From: Tubulanus polymorphus
Taxonomy: Eukaryota > Nemertea > Palaeonemertea > Tubulaniformes > Tubulanidae
DNA: 64,000 bases
Direction of reading: 5' to 3'
NCBI RefSeq assembly: GCF_964204645.1
Contig: NC_134025.1
Span: 15,220,001 to 15,284,000, forward strand
Below, one piece after another: positions 21,948 to 31,925 of the stretch. The number at the start of each line of letters is the position of its first letter. Position 1 is the first letter of the stretch. The position numbers and the translations under genes are program-made. The notes under the pieces are model-generated. The model was given only the letters and a program-made list of their open reading frames with translations, did not search any database and was not told the DNA's origin.

Positions 21948-23459
21948 TGTAGCGGAAAACGGGGGCAACACGGTGCTGCCCTCTCTCTTCTAACATGGCG
22001 GTCATTCTTCTGCTCATCAATTTGCTGCTTCAATCGTCATTCATCTAATATGTCAGGAGGTCTTGAAGGTAAAATCTAGTCTTCCAAGCCCGCTACGGAG
22101 TTCGCTTACGTCGAATGATTTCTGGTAGTGAAACCAAAAAGGGAAATAATATTTCACCGCAAGAGATGATCCTCATGAGAAACCGAGAGAGATAAATCTA
22201 TAAAATAGCCACGATTTGAAAATTATAGTCTGCTATGTTAAGATCGTGCATACCGAGCACGAATAGCCTATTTTCCGGCATACGGTTATCCTCAGCAACA
22301 TGTATCTTACATGCCCGTAAGGCCCACAGCATATAATTGAGTTGGCCACCCCAAATTATACCTGGATCTACCCTACATTCGACCGGTCTATAGAATAATC
22401 CCGTAACCCTCACTTCATACTAATGGCAGTCCAAAATCCTACCATAGATTCTCCCACCTATGGGCTGTAGGCTCAAAGTCCCTACTAAATAGTCCTCTGC
22501 TATTCGTCTCCACCATTTCAATCTTGTCAAAAAGCTGATATCATAAATAATTTTTCCTCAGTCCTTATTAAGGTTCTGACCATTCTCAATAGATAAGTCT
22601 GAAGCCGCATATAAAATACTGAATCTAATTATTAATTTATTAAAGTCATACTTTCTTATTATAATTCAAAGTGAATAAATATTAGGTTAATTCTACTATA
22701 TAACTTATTCTTTTCTTTATCGAATCTACCGTCTAAGTATCTCGTAAAAGAACAAAAACCTATTACGTAAACGTATTATCATATAATTCGAATCGACAAT
22801 CAAATCACGCAAATACGGTTCGAAGAGTAAATTAATGGAAGTTCAGACAAATCCAAGCTGTCGATCACAATCATCGTTGAAAACGATAAAAAGGAGACGG
22901 CCGGCCTGACTGACTTATTAATTATCAATAGTGAACCGATTACGTGAATGTCGGTCAGCCCGGTCAAAGACCGGAGCTGACCGACGAATCAACTGATGCT
23001 TACCAAGTCTGGCTGTCAACTGCCAAACTGAAATGATGGGAGTCAATACGACCGGTAAAACAGTTAATATCGTTAAATAATGATAATCGGTTGACCCCAG
23101 CATCTCAGCATGACAACGGGCAGCTCAGCCTGGTTACCCCACCCCGCTAGCCCAACAACTGACATGACAACCGACACACCAGCTGATAGCGCCGCCACTC
23201 GCGTGCTACGGACACTACCAGCATGATTAAAATTTACGGATACTTAGCCGGTTAAAAATACACATTTAAAGTAAGTGATCCCACCCCCCATCTATACAAC
23301 ATATCAATACACAATATCTATATACAGTATACATCTTAAATTCAACAAAAGTAAATAGAGTAACATCTAACAAACCTATCCCGCCCCCCTCTAAATATTA
23401 TTCCATTCAATTCAATTCAATACATTTGAATAAATACATACAATTGCACAAACGCTACA
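21948..23459 (-). repeat. Gypsy LTR, middle copy
   Basis: 1512 bp. It differs from the outer two LTRs by a 2-bp deletion in the AAATCTAAAGTC block, a C-to-T change near 22106 and a T-to-C change near 22279. Confidence 0.95.
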
Positions 23460-23472
23460 CTACCCCCCCTCC
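23460..23472 (-). promoter_or_regulatory. Polypurine tract of gypsy element
   Basis: On the minus strand GGAGGGGGGGTAG immediately precedes the LTR start TGTAGCG. It is the expected plus-strand primer for reverse transcription. The same tract lies at 21398-21410 next to the duplicated LTR. Confidence 0.8.
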
Positions 23473-23522
23473 AGATCTGGACGTCCTCGTCCAGAAAATA
23501 ACTATATTACATAACAATTTAA

Positions 23523-24227
23523 TTAAAACTTCTTCTTCAAAATATTACAAAATTCACACTCCACCTTGCTTCCTACCGGATAAACTAAGACAAATTCCCC
23601 CCAAAACATCTCGCCAACGTGCCTGTGTTCGATCATTTTCTTTCTCGGGTCCGACGTCACATCAACTGGTATCAACGGAATTGTCCATGGTTTAGCATCT
23701 CGCTCTGACGTTTTTGGTCGCAACTTTTCTGTCGGAATTAATTTCTGCGGACTGTTGAAAGGACTTAGGCTCGGCGTCACTACGGTCGTTTCTTCTTTCC
23801 AGTTTCCGGTAATTTCTAATAGTTCCTCGATTGATACTTCAGGTACTTCAATTATAGGTTCTGACTGTGTTTTCGTTTCCATCGGAATTTTCTGTACTAC
23901 TGAACAAGGAATTGCAGGTAATAATTCTCTCTCACACCGTTCCGTTTGCTCTACTGTTCGTATAAATCGGCTTGAATGCCCTTTAACTGCATTCAAATCT
24001 TTCGGATGACTTTTCTCTACATGTTCCTTCATCAGGCTCACTCGATGCGAATTGAATACGCACAGCGTGCACTGAAATAATCGGGTATCGGATATACCAA
24101 CGTTCTCTTTTCTCGACGCTTTATTTCTGCAGTTCCTCAGATGTCTTCGTTTATTCGTGCCTTCTGATAATGATCGCAAGCAGTATGAACATTTCCACAG
24201 TCTCTCGAACGTAGGAGCCATTTTCAT
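23523..24227 (-). CDS. Gypsy third ORF with C2H2-type zinc fingers
   Basis: About 234 residues from ATG at 24227, which lies inside the end of pol in another frame (overlap 24151-24227). Two finger-like units are visible near the N-terminus: WKCSYCLRSL...H..NC, and FQCTLCVFNSHRVSLMKEHV...H. Next comes a Glu/Pro/Thr-rich middle, and a Cys pair (CEFC) near the C-terminus. It occupies the position where env or other accessory ORFs lie in gypsy-group elements, but it has no signal peptide or membrane segment, so it is not an envelope. It may also be made as a frameshift extension of pol. Role unknown; nucleic-acid binding is inferred from the fingers. Confidence 0.7.
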   Translation of the reverse strand: MKMAPTFERLWKCSYCLRSLSEGTNKRRHLRNCRNKASRKENVGISDTRLFQCTLCVFNSHRVSLMKEHVEKSHPKDLNAVKGHSSRFIRTVEQTERCERELLPAIPCSVVQKIPMETKTQSEPIIEVPEVSIEELLEITGNWKEETTVVTPSLSPFNSPQKLIPTEKLRPKTSERDAKPWTIPLIPVDVTSDPRKKMIEHRHVGEMFWGEFVLVYPVGSKVECEFCNILKKKF

Positions 24228-27200
24228 TAAGCTCTCTACCAAGCATCAAGTGATTAGGAGAATAACCCGTAACGTCATGTTTTGTGGCTCTGTACGCCAT
24301 GGTTACATAAGGTAAGCATTCATCCCAATCCTCTTGATCGTCCTGTATTGTCATTGCTAAACAATTTAGTAGGGTTCTATTGAATCGTTCAACCAATCCA
24401 TCAGACTGTGGGTGATACGCGCAAGTTCTCGTCTTCTTTATCTCCAATAATACACATAATTCTTTCATCAATCTAGATTGAAAGTTAGCACCTTGATCCG
24501 TATGAATTATTCTTGGCACCCCAAACCTTGATATAAATTCTTCAACTAATTTACACGCTACAGTTTCTGCGCTCTGATCTGGTAAAGCATAAGCTTCTAC
24601 CCATTTCGTAAAATAATCGCAAACTACTAAAATATAGGTCATTCCATTGCGTGAAGTCGGTAATGGACCCAAAATATCCATGGCTATTCTTTCCATTGGA
24701 AGACCCACTTTGTATAACTGTAGGCTAGCTTTTGGTTTCACTGCTGGTGTCTTTCGAGCACCACATACAAAACAACACAAGCAGTGCATTCTTACATCTT
24801 GCCGGATGTGATGCCAATAAAAACGGCCGTGCACTCTTGTTAAAGTTTTACGAATCCCTAGATGTGCCGCAGTTATAGAGTTATGTAAACTGTGTAAAAC
24901 TTCTTCTCTATAATCTTTCGGTAATAATAGTAAAATGGATTCACTAAATCCTTCTCTCTGTTTACGGATATATAAAACATCATCTATAATCTTTAACTGT
25001 TGCCACCGAGCCCAATAAAACTTAGCATCTTCGCCTAATTCGCTCACATCAGACCATTCTGGTTTGCTATTGCTTTCTATATACGGAAATATCCACTTGA
25101 ACTCCGGATCATTACGTTGAGCTTGTGAGATATTCATAGATAGCCAATGGCCCTCTGGAGCGAATTGACTATACGTATATCGAGTTTCTGTTATATCTTG
25201 TTCCGATACTAAGTTATTTATACTACTCTCTCTCATTTCATTACAGGTACCCTCGTTCTTTCTTGTTATACGATCACATTGTATGCATTCTTGTCTGGAT
25301 AATGCATCGGCATTACCATGATTCTTGCCGGGCCTATGGATGATCTCAAAATCGTAAGTGCTTAATACGGATATCCACCTCGCTATCTGTCCCTCTGGTT
25401 CTTTAAATGACATTAACCACTTTAAAGAAGCATGATCTGTTCTTAAAGTGAAACGCTTGCCCATCAAATAGTATTTAAAATGTTTAATGAACGATACTAC
25501 AGCCAGCAATTCCCGTCTCGTTACACAATAATTTCTTTCAGGCTTGGCTAACGTACGACTTGCGTATGCTATCACTCTTTCTTTTCCATCCTGAATTTGC
25601 GACAAAACTGCTCCTATACCAGTATTGCTAGCGTCTGTGTCTAGTATAAAAGATATGTTCGGGTCTGGATATGCCAATATAGGGGCTGTCGTTAATAATT
25701 CTTTGATCTTTGTAAAAGCCACGTCACACTCAGGTGACCACTTAAATTCTTTGCCTTTTTCTGTAAGCGTATATAAGGGTTTAGCTATTGAAGCGAACCC
25801 TTTACAAAACGAACGATAATAGGAGGCTAATCCCATAAAAGAACGCACTCCCGACGGAGTTACTGGCTGAGGCCATTCTTTGATTGCTTTAACTTTCGCT
25901 TCTGTACAAGCAATGCCTTGGTCTGACACTACATGCCCTAAAAATTCAATACTACTTTTGAAAAAATGACATTTCTTAGGCTTGAGTTTTAACCCCGCGG
26001 CTCGAAGGCGCTCCAAAACTTTCTCTAAATTCATCAAAGTTGATTCGAAATCTTTGCCAAATATAATGACATCATCTAGATAAACTAGGACTATGTCGTT
26101 CAATAAGCCTTCCAGTACTCTCTCCATAAGTCTCTCAAAAGTAGGACCACTATTTTTGAGACCCATAGGCATTTTTCTAAATTGATATAAACCTTGCGGT
26201 ACTACAAAAGCAGTCTTTTCTTTGTCTTTAGGCGATACCGGAACTTGCCAGTAACCTGCCTGAAGATCGGCTCCACAGAAATACTTGGCTCCCGATAAAG
26301 ACCTTATCGTATCATCAATTCGAGGTAATGGATAGGAGTCTGATACTGTACATTCGTTCAAAGCCCGATAGTCTAGGCAAAATCTAAGGTTACCATCTTT
26401 TTTAGTCACCAATACTATTGGACTGCTCCATGGTGACTGACTATTCTCGATCACTTTAGAATCCATCATATCTTTCAAAAGTTTATCTAATTCTACTTGT
26501 TTCGCTAATGGTAAACGCCGAAATCGTTGTTTGATAGGAGGCGTTGAACCTGTATCTATAGTATGGTAAACTCCTTTCGCTTCCCCTAAATCCGTATCTG
26601 ATTTCGCAAATACATCCGCGTATTTCACAATTGAATTTCGCACTTTTCTAGCTTGTTCCGGGCTCAAACCATCGCAACTACGCTTAATTAAGTCTTCTAG
26701 ATATTCTAAGGATTCTTTACTCTCTACTTGATTAACTTGATCTGATTTACCACTTGCCTCTTCTCGTGACCATATAGCTCTTACCCTTGATATTTTAGCC
26801 ATAGAGGTATTTTTATACAATACTCTCGGCTGATCGCCTAAATTTACGATTCTAACTAATATCTGTGATTTTTCCGTGTCCACTACACTACGTGCTACAC
26901 ACATTTCAGGGCCTAACTTCCAATTGTGGTTCGATTCCACCATCGCCCACTTGCCTAAGTACTGTTTATCTTTCTCGTCGATATAGCCCGGCACCGTTAT
27001 TTCAGATAAAGGCGGGACCTTAATTCTGTCTGTTGATCTAATTAATATTGCGTTCTCGTGAATAGGCGCTATTGGCTCCTCATGCATTTGATGACCTTGA
27101 CAAGTCACCGTACGCTGTTTTAAATGGATATGACAATCATATGCTGTCAGAAAATCCATTCCGAGAATTGCATCTTCTTTAATTTCGGCCACTATCACTT

Positions 27201-27591
27201 CCCAAGGTATATTTTTACCAAATAAGCCTAAGGGAATGACCGCTGTACCTCTCACTCTAATACTACTATGATCAGCTGCATAGAGTCGTATAGTTGATTG
27301 TTCTAATTTTATCTTGTGATTCTTTATAATTTCAGTATACAAACGATTACTGATGATTGTGTTATGAGCACCGGTATCTACCAGATACTTCACAGACACT
27401 CCGTGGACTACTGCCGACAAATAAATCGCCGATTGTGATTTATCATTTTTGGACAGTACGTATACTTTAGAATCATCTTTCTTTTGTCTATTTTCAATCT
27501 CTAAATTCTTTGGGAGACTTGATTTATTTACTCTAGCCGAACCTACTCCCTTTTGAACGGCGCGGGAGAGTTTAAAGGCTGCTGTGTACAT
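24151..27591 (-). CDS. pol: Gypsy Pol polyprotein: protease, RT, RNase H, integrase
   Basis: An open frame of 1146 residues overlapping gag by 49 nt in another frame, suggesting -1 frameshifting. Protease VDTGA at 71-75. RT FCLDYRALN near 404, GADLQAGYW near 440 and catalytic YLDD at 504-507. RNase H begins at LDTDASNTGIGAVLS near 650. The integrase has an H2C2 zinc region (HLGIRKTLTRVHGRFYWH...CLCCFVC), MDILGPL, IHTDQGANF and VERFNRTL giving the D,D,E triad. This PR-RT-RH-IN order defines Ty3/gypsy. The frame is intact, which with near-identical LTRs suggests recent activity. It ends shortly after the integrase core without a chromodomain. Confidence 0.95.
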   Translation of the reverse strand: MYTAAFKLSRAVQKGVGSARVNKSSLPKNLEIENRQKKDDSKVYVLSKNDKSQSAIYLSAVVHGVSVKYLVDTGAHNTIISNRLYTEIIKNHKIKLEQSTIRLYAADHSSIRVRGTAVIPLGLFGKNIPWEVIVAEIKEDAILGMDFLTAYDCHIHLKQRTVTCQGHQMHEEPIAPIHENAILIRSTDRIKVPPLSEITVPGYIDEKDKQYLGKWAMVESNHNWKLGPEMCVARSVVDTEKSQILVRIVNLGDQPRVLYKNTSMAKISRVRAIWSREEASGKSDQVNQVESKESLEYLEDLIKRSCDGLSPEQARKVRNSIVKYADVFAKSDTDLGEAKGVYHTIDTGSTPPIKQRFRRLPLAKQVELDKLLKDMMDSKVIENSQSPWSSPIVLVTKKDGNLRFCLDYRALNECTVSDSYPLPRIDDTIRSLSGAKYFCGADLQAGYWQVPVSPKDKEKTAFVVPQGLYQFRKMPMGLKNSGPTFERLMERVLEGLLNDIVLVYLDDVIIFGKDFESTLMNLEKVLERLRAAGLKLKPKKCHFFKSSIEFLGHVVSDQGIACTEAKVKAIKEWPQPVTPSGVRSFMGLASYYRSFCKGFASIAKPLYTLTEKGKEFKWSPECDVAFTKIKELLTTAPILAYPDPNISFILDTDASNTGIGAVLSQIQDGKERVIAYASRTLAKPERNYCVTRRELLAVVSFIKHFKYYLMGKRFTLRTDHASLKWLMSFKEPEGQIARWISVLSTYDFEIIHRPGKNHGNADALSRQECIQCDRITRKNEGTCNEMRESSINNLVSEQDITETRYTYSQFAPEGHWLSMNISQAQRNDPEFKWIFPYIESNSKPEWSDVSELGEDAKFYWARWQQLKIIDDVLYIRKQREGFSESILLLLPKDYREEVLHSLHNSITAAHLGIRKTLTRVHGRFYWHHIRQDVRMHCLCCFVCGARKTPAVKPKASLQLYKVGLPMERIAMDILGPLPTSRNGMTYILVVCDYFTKWVEAYALPDQSAETVACKLVEEFISRFGVPRIIHTDQGANFQSRLMKELCVLLEIKKTRTCAYHPQSDGLVERFNRTLLNCLAMTIQDDQEDWDECLPYVTMAYRATKHDVTGYSPNHLMLGRELNENGSYVRETVEMFILLAIIIRRHE

Positions 27592-28601
27592 TGTCTTGCT
27601 ATATGACCTTTCTGCTGGCAGTTATAACAAACTACGTTATTACTTGTTCTATATGGTGTTGACTGAGATTTATAATTATTTCTGCGACTATTGAACATAC
27701 GTCGCACATCCTCTCTTAAACTCGCCATTTCTTTCTTAAGCTCAGAAACCTCATCTGAAACTATTGCTTGTCTTACATATGTTTCTCTTGGAAATCTATC
27801 ATTCGATGATTCCATCATATATATACTTTCTAAACGTAACGCGTATGAGATTAATTCATCAAAACTCTTTACATCTGATTGCCATAATCTCATTCTCATT
27901 TCACCATCGGACAATGCTTCGATGAAATGCGTTCTGGCTAGCTTGTCTCTTTGCACCAAAGAGAATTCAGGATATGCTTGAGCACAAAGAATTGTTACTG
28001 CTTGTCCCAATTCTTTTAAACTTTCGTGTCTCTTGCGTTTTCGATTGCGCAGTTCGGCCAGATGAACTTCCGCGAAATCCCCTGGACCAAATCTTGCGTC
28101 TAAAATCTTACAAATTTCTTGATACTCTAATCTTTCCGTGTTAACCAGCTTAGTACAAACTAGTTGCCTAGCCGCGCCTCGTAATGAAGCGAATAAGAAG
28201 TCGGCTTTAACATCGTTTGACCAGTGATTAATTCTCGCTACTGTTTCAAACCCTAATCTGTAATCTTGCCATGATCCGTCACCTGAATAATTTTCTGGTT
28301 TTATCTTACAGATCACGTTTGGTTCTACATTACGGGAACTGTAAGAACTTGTTCTACCTACATCCGCCGAACCACTACTTTGAGACCACGTTCCATCTTG
28401 ACTCTCGCCAGAGAACGTTTGGCCTGTCGGATTACTAGTCATACTAGACCGATACGACGCGGACTTGCTAACAGGACCTACATCACCTTGAACTATTATA
28501 GACGTCTCGTTATTCACAAGACCGTCTGGACTTGATAAATCTTCCGAACTTTTACTACGCATAATGCGAGCGCGCGATGCACGAGTCACAGGATAACTCA
28601 T
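27543..28601 (-). CDS. gag: Gypsy Gag polyprotein
   Basis: 352 residues. The N-terminus is Ser-rich. The retrotransposon gag core spans about 95-250 (KPENYSGDGSWQDYRLGF, then FLFASLRGAARQLV). It ends in one CCHC zinc knuckle, CYNCQQKGHIARQC, near 324-337. This is the normal layout for gypsy Gag, which forms the particle and binds element RNA. It ends inside the start of pol, consistent with programmed frameshifting. Confidence 0.93.
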   Translation of the reverse strand: MSYPVTRASRARIMRSKSSEDLSSPDGLVNNETSIIVQGDVGPVSKSASYRSSMTSNPTGQTFSGESQDGTWSQSSGSADVGRTSSYSSRNVEPNVICKIKPENYSGDGSWQDYRLGFETVARINHWSNDVKADFLFASLRGAARQLVCTKLVNTERLEYQEICKILDARFGPGDFAEVHLAELRNRKRKRHESLKELGQAVTILCAQAYPEFSLVQRDKLARTHFIEALSDGEMRMRLWQSDVKSFDELISYALRLESIYMMESSNDRFPRETYVRQAIVSDEVSELKKEMASLREDVRRMFNSRRNNYKSQSTPYRTSNNVVCYNCQQKGHIARQCTQQPLNSPAPFKRE

Positions 28602-28825
28602 TTTTTTTTTTTTTGCTGACTTGTACGACTTCGAATCTGTATAAAATACGAAGTCTAAATTGTATGTCCTTGTTTAAAACTTAACTACATATACTACTTT
28701 ATGCAAAACTTATCGACTCTATCTAAAAGGGAACAGGTCAGAATCTACTTAAATATGTATCTGTTATGTTGCGAGGCTATATAAAAAAAATTATTATCTC
28801 TCAATCTGGAATCTCAAAAAGAATC

Positions 28826-28843
28826 ATCCCACTTCTGACACCA
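28826..28843 (-). promoter_or_regulatory. Primer-binding site complementary to tRNA-Leu
   Basis: The plus strand reads ATCCCACTTCTGACACCA, the typical 3' end of a eukaryotic tRNA-Leu including CCA. On the element's strand it lies 2 nt inside the 5' LTR end, exactly where the minus-strand primer anneals. Confidence 0.85.
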
Positions 28844-28845
28844 AT

Positions 28846-30359
28846 TGTAGCGGAAAACGGGGGCAACACGGTGCTGCCCTCTCTCTTCTAATATGGCGGT
28901 CATTCTTCTGCTCATCAATTTGCTGCTTCAATCGTCATTCATCTAATATGTCAGGAGGTCTTGAAGGTAAAATCTAAAGTCTTCCAAGCCCGCTACGGAG
29001 TTCGCTCACGTCGAATGATTTCTGGTAGTGAAACCAAAAAGGGAAATAATATTTCACCGCAAGAGATGATCCTCATGAGAAACCGAGAGAGATAAATCTA
29101 TAAAATAGCCACGATTTGAAAATTATAGTCTGCTATGTTAAGATCGTGCATACCGAGCACGAATAGCCTATTTTCCGGTATACGGTTATCCTCAGCAACA
29201 TGTATCTTACATGCCCGTAAGGCCCACAGCATATAATTGAGTTGGCCACCCCAAATTATACCTGGATCTACCCTACATTCGACCGGTCTATAGAATAATC
29301 CCGTAACCCTCACTTCATACTAATGGCAGTCCAAAATCCTACCATAGATTCTCCCACCTATGGGCTGTAGGCTCAAAGTCCCTACTAAATAGTCCTCTGC
29401 TATTCGTCTCCACCATTTCAATCTTGTCAAAAAGCTGATATCATAAATAATTTTTCCTCAGTCCTTATTAAGGTTCTGACCATTCTCAATAGATAAGTCT
29501 GAAGCCGCATATAAAATACTGAATCTAATTATTAATTTATTAAAGTCATACTTTCTTATTATAATTCAAAGTGAATAAATATTAGGTTAATTCTACTATA
29601 TAACTTATTCTTTTCTTTATCGAATCTACCGTCTAAGTATCTCGTAAAAGAACAAAAACCTATTACGTAAACGTATTATCATATAATTCGAATCGACAAT
29701 CAAATCACGCAAATACGGTTCGAAGAGTAAATTAATGGAAGTTCAGACAAATCCAAGCTGTCGATCACAATCATCGTTGAAAACGATAAAAAGGAGACGG
29801 CCGGCCTGACTGACTTATTAATTATCAATAGTGAACCGATTACGTGAATGTCGGTCAGCCCGGTCAAAGACCGGAGCTGACCGACGAATCAACTGATGCT
29901 TACCAAGTCTGGCTGTCAACTGCCAAACTGAAATGATGGGAGTCAATACGACCGGTAAAACAGTTAATATCGTTAAATAATGATAATCGGTTGACCCCAG
30001 CATCTCAGCATGACAACGGGCAGCTCAGCCTGGTTACCCCACCCCGCTAGCCCAACAACTGACATGACAACCGACACACCAGCTGATAGCGCCGCCACTC
30101 GCGTGCTACGGACACTACCAGCATGATTAAAATTTACGGATACTTAGCCGGTTAAAAATACACATTTAAAGTAAGTGATCCCACCCCCCATCTATACAAC
30201 ATATCAATACACAATATCTATATACAGTATACATCTTAAATTCAACAAAAGTAAATAGAGTAACATCTAACAAACCTATCCCGCCCCCCTCTAAATATTA
30301 TTCCATTCAATTCAATTCAATACATTTGAATAAATACATACAATTGCACAAACGCTACA
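28846..30359 (-). repeat. Gypsy 5' LTR
   Basis: 1514 bp, TGTAG...CTACA. It is followed outward by the CCTT duplication at 30360-30363. Short open frames of 61 and 71 codons inside the LTRs are conserved only because the LTRs are near-identical; no function is supported. Confidence 0.95.
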
Positions 30360-30363
30360 CCTT
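30360..30363. repeat. Target-site duplication CCTT (right)
   Basis: Matches 19880-19883. Removing the gypsy element would leave the transposase stop (19814) about 115 bp from the stop of the convergent gene at 30412. Confidence 0.8.
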
Positions 30364-30411
30364 TATATACATCAAATGAAGAATCGTATTATTATTCAAT
30401 TAATAACCATG

Positions 30412-31090
30412 TCACCGTTTATTTCCTTTACGAACAGATTGTTTTTTAGAAGTTGAAGGAGTTGATTTAGAATGTTTAGGGTTTCTTGTCTTTCCAAGAT
30501 TATAAAGCGTTTCTCTTAAGCTTGATCCTCCTTTCAGGCGTTTACCAGATTTTTCTACTTTTTTTCACGTATATTCCCTTTATGATTCCATTTATGCGCG
30601 CATGAGTGTATTTACGCAAAAAGTCCGTCCAAACAGAAACTATGTTCAGTCTCAGTTCATCTGCCACCTCTGATCCAACACTTTGTGTGACAAGTCCGAC
30701 AAAAACTGCTTCAAGATCCTTGTTTGGCAGAATTTTGTCTGTTGTAAGCTGAAAAATATGAACATTTAATTTATTTTGATGTGTATTTTTTGTTTTAAGG
30801 GCAATAAAAAATATTTTAAAACATTGTTTACTTACCCTGATAATTCTTTTTTTATGTTTTTGCAATTCGGTTACATTTACACAATTCATGATTTCGGTAT
30901 CAATTGATTTTACCATATCCATGAATTCTGGCTTGAATTTGTAAAGTCCACCTTTATCACGGCACCAAACTTCAACAGGCAATTTTGAACACTTGCTTTT
31001 GTCCAAAATTATCATTTTCGAAAGGACTCGAAGTTTTTTCTGGGCTTTTGTCTTACCCCTTCGACGTTCACGCTTATATAAAGAAAACAT
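30412..31090 (-). CDS. Unrecognised two-exon gene convergent with the P-like transposase
   Basis: Exon 1 is 31090-30836 (85 codons) with donor AGG/GTAAGT. The intron is 30835-30749 ending TTTTTCAG. Exon 2 starts at 30748. The original frame stops at 30542, but after a run of seven A (minus strand, 30565-30559) the next frame stays open for 46 more codons to TGA at 30412-30414 and is Lys/Ser-rich, so a 1-bp change in the run is likely. The protein is basic at its start (YKRERRRGKTKAQKK) and has a motif LPNKDLEAVF. I do not recognise a family. Its tail-to-tail position beside the transposase suggests both may be genes of one DNA transposon split by the gypsy insertion, but a host gene is possible. 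Confidence 0.45.
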
Positions 31091-31689
31091 AAGTCACAGA
31101 CAGCCACCAGAAACAAGTGTTACCAATTGTATTTCATTGTTTTAATTTTGTAAATTAAGTAATTTCGTCTTAAATTGTTTCCCGTATGGTGCTGCCACCT
31201 TCTGGGATTACTTTCCTTCACAGGCATGCGAGGGTGAGAATTCAAGCTCAGTGATTGGCTGAGACTTTTTTGTTGTTGTTGTTCATCCAAAATGGTGGGA
31301 AAATCATAAGATGGGTCAGGCATTTTGTATGTAATAAATCTAATTTTGTAGCCTATCAAGATGGCTCCAGTGTGCCTTGATAATATATTTAAGTTAAACT
31401 ATGTATAGATCAGGCGCAGCAGCATTGAGATGGTGAAATTGTATACACACGACCGAAGTTTTATGGACTTTGAATTATAGGCAGATGTTGTCCTTGTCTG
31501 ACCTTGAATACGATTCTGTTACTGATATGAAACTGTCACCGTGATTGATAATGTTCGCTTGAATCTGCGACATTTTCCAGCACCATACCTGAAGAGGATC
31601 CACCTATTGTATTGTATATATTAAACAGTTGAAAATGACCCATAATTGCAACCGTTAGCAGTTAATGTTTGTCATTGACTCGATCTTGT
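31091..31689. other. Non-coding stretch upstream of the unrecognised gene
   Basis: Contains the presumed promoter of the minus-strand gene at 31090 and flanking sequence up to the BEL LTR start. A 79-codon minus-strand frame (31120-31359) has no recognisable features and is not called. Confidence 0.4.
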
Positions 31690-31717
31690 TGTAGTAAGGT
31701 TTTTGTAGTTAATCGAC
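31690..31717 (+). repeat. First 28 bp of a BEL/Pao 5' LTR, split by the Polinton
   Basis: TGTAGTAAGG at 31690 would pair as the TG-start with the CTACA end at 57415. The last six bases, ATCGAC (31712-31717), are the Polinton target duplication and continue at 56919. With the Polinton removed the LTR would be about 519 bp. This is an inference from the inverted ends; the 3' LTR lies outside the window. Confidence 0.4.
31712..31717. repeat. Polinton target-site duplication ATCGAC (left)
   Basis: ATCGAC directly precedes the element start AGTAGTTAGGG and is repeated exactly at 56919-56924. Six bases is the hallmark duplication of Polinton/Maverick integrase. Confidence 0.9.
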
Positions 31718-31778
31718 AGTAGTTAGGGTATGTCACTATGGTACCACAGTGGAGTGAGGGGAGGAGGGGGAGGGGGGA

Positions 31779-31919
31779 TGACGTCATACCGGAAGTGACG
31801 TAATCCAAGATGGCGACCGGAAGTGACGTAATCCAAGATGGTTACCGGAAGTGACGTAATCCAAGATGGCGACCGGAAGTGGCGGTTAAAATTCAAATTT
31901 CAAATTTTTGGCGGGAAAA
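31779..31919 (+). promoter_or_regulatory. Terminal ETS/CRE/YY1-like array plus E2F-like site (left)
   Basis: A full palindromic CRE (TGACGTCA, 31779-31786) is followed by three 28-bp units (31788-31871) and a partial fourth. Each unit contains CCGGAAGTG (ETS/GABP consensus), TGACGTAA (CREB/ATF) and CAAGATGGC (YY1-like). At 31905-31919 TTTTTGGCGGGAAAA fits an E2F site. The array lies about 700 bp upstream of the PC4-like start codon. Factor identities are inferred from consensus only. Confidence 0.6.
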
Positions 31920-31925
31920 TTCAAA

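Larger units (their letters stand above)
19884..30359 (-). mobile_element. Ty3/gypsy LTR retrotransposon with a third LTR
   Basis: Minus-strand element. The 5' LTR is 28846-30359, then PBS, gag, pol, a zinc-finger ORF and PPT, then an LTR at 21948-23459. Beyond it lie a partial copy of the 3' internal region (21398-about 21938) and another LTR at 19884-21397. LTRs are about 1.51 kb with TGTAGCG...CGCTACA ends and differ at only a few bases, so the insertion is recent. CCTT duplications flank the whole three-LTR unit, so it behaves as one insertion later modified by, or formed with, a partial tandem duplication. Confidence 0.95.

Noticed and set aside
21461-22033. 190-codon ORF joining LTR and zinc-finger ORF sequence.
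   Set aside because: It crosses the duplication junction and translates LTR sequence in its first part, so it is a chance fusion.
31120-31359. 79-codon minus-strand ORF as an extra exon of the unknown gene.
   Set aside because: No splice signals link it to 31090 and the composition is unremarkable.
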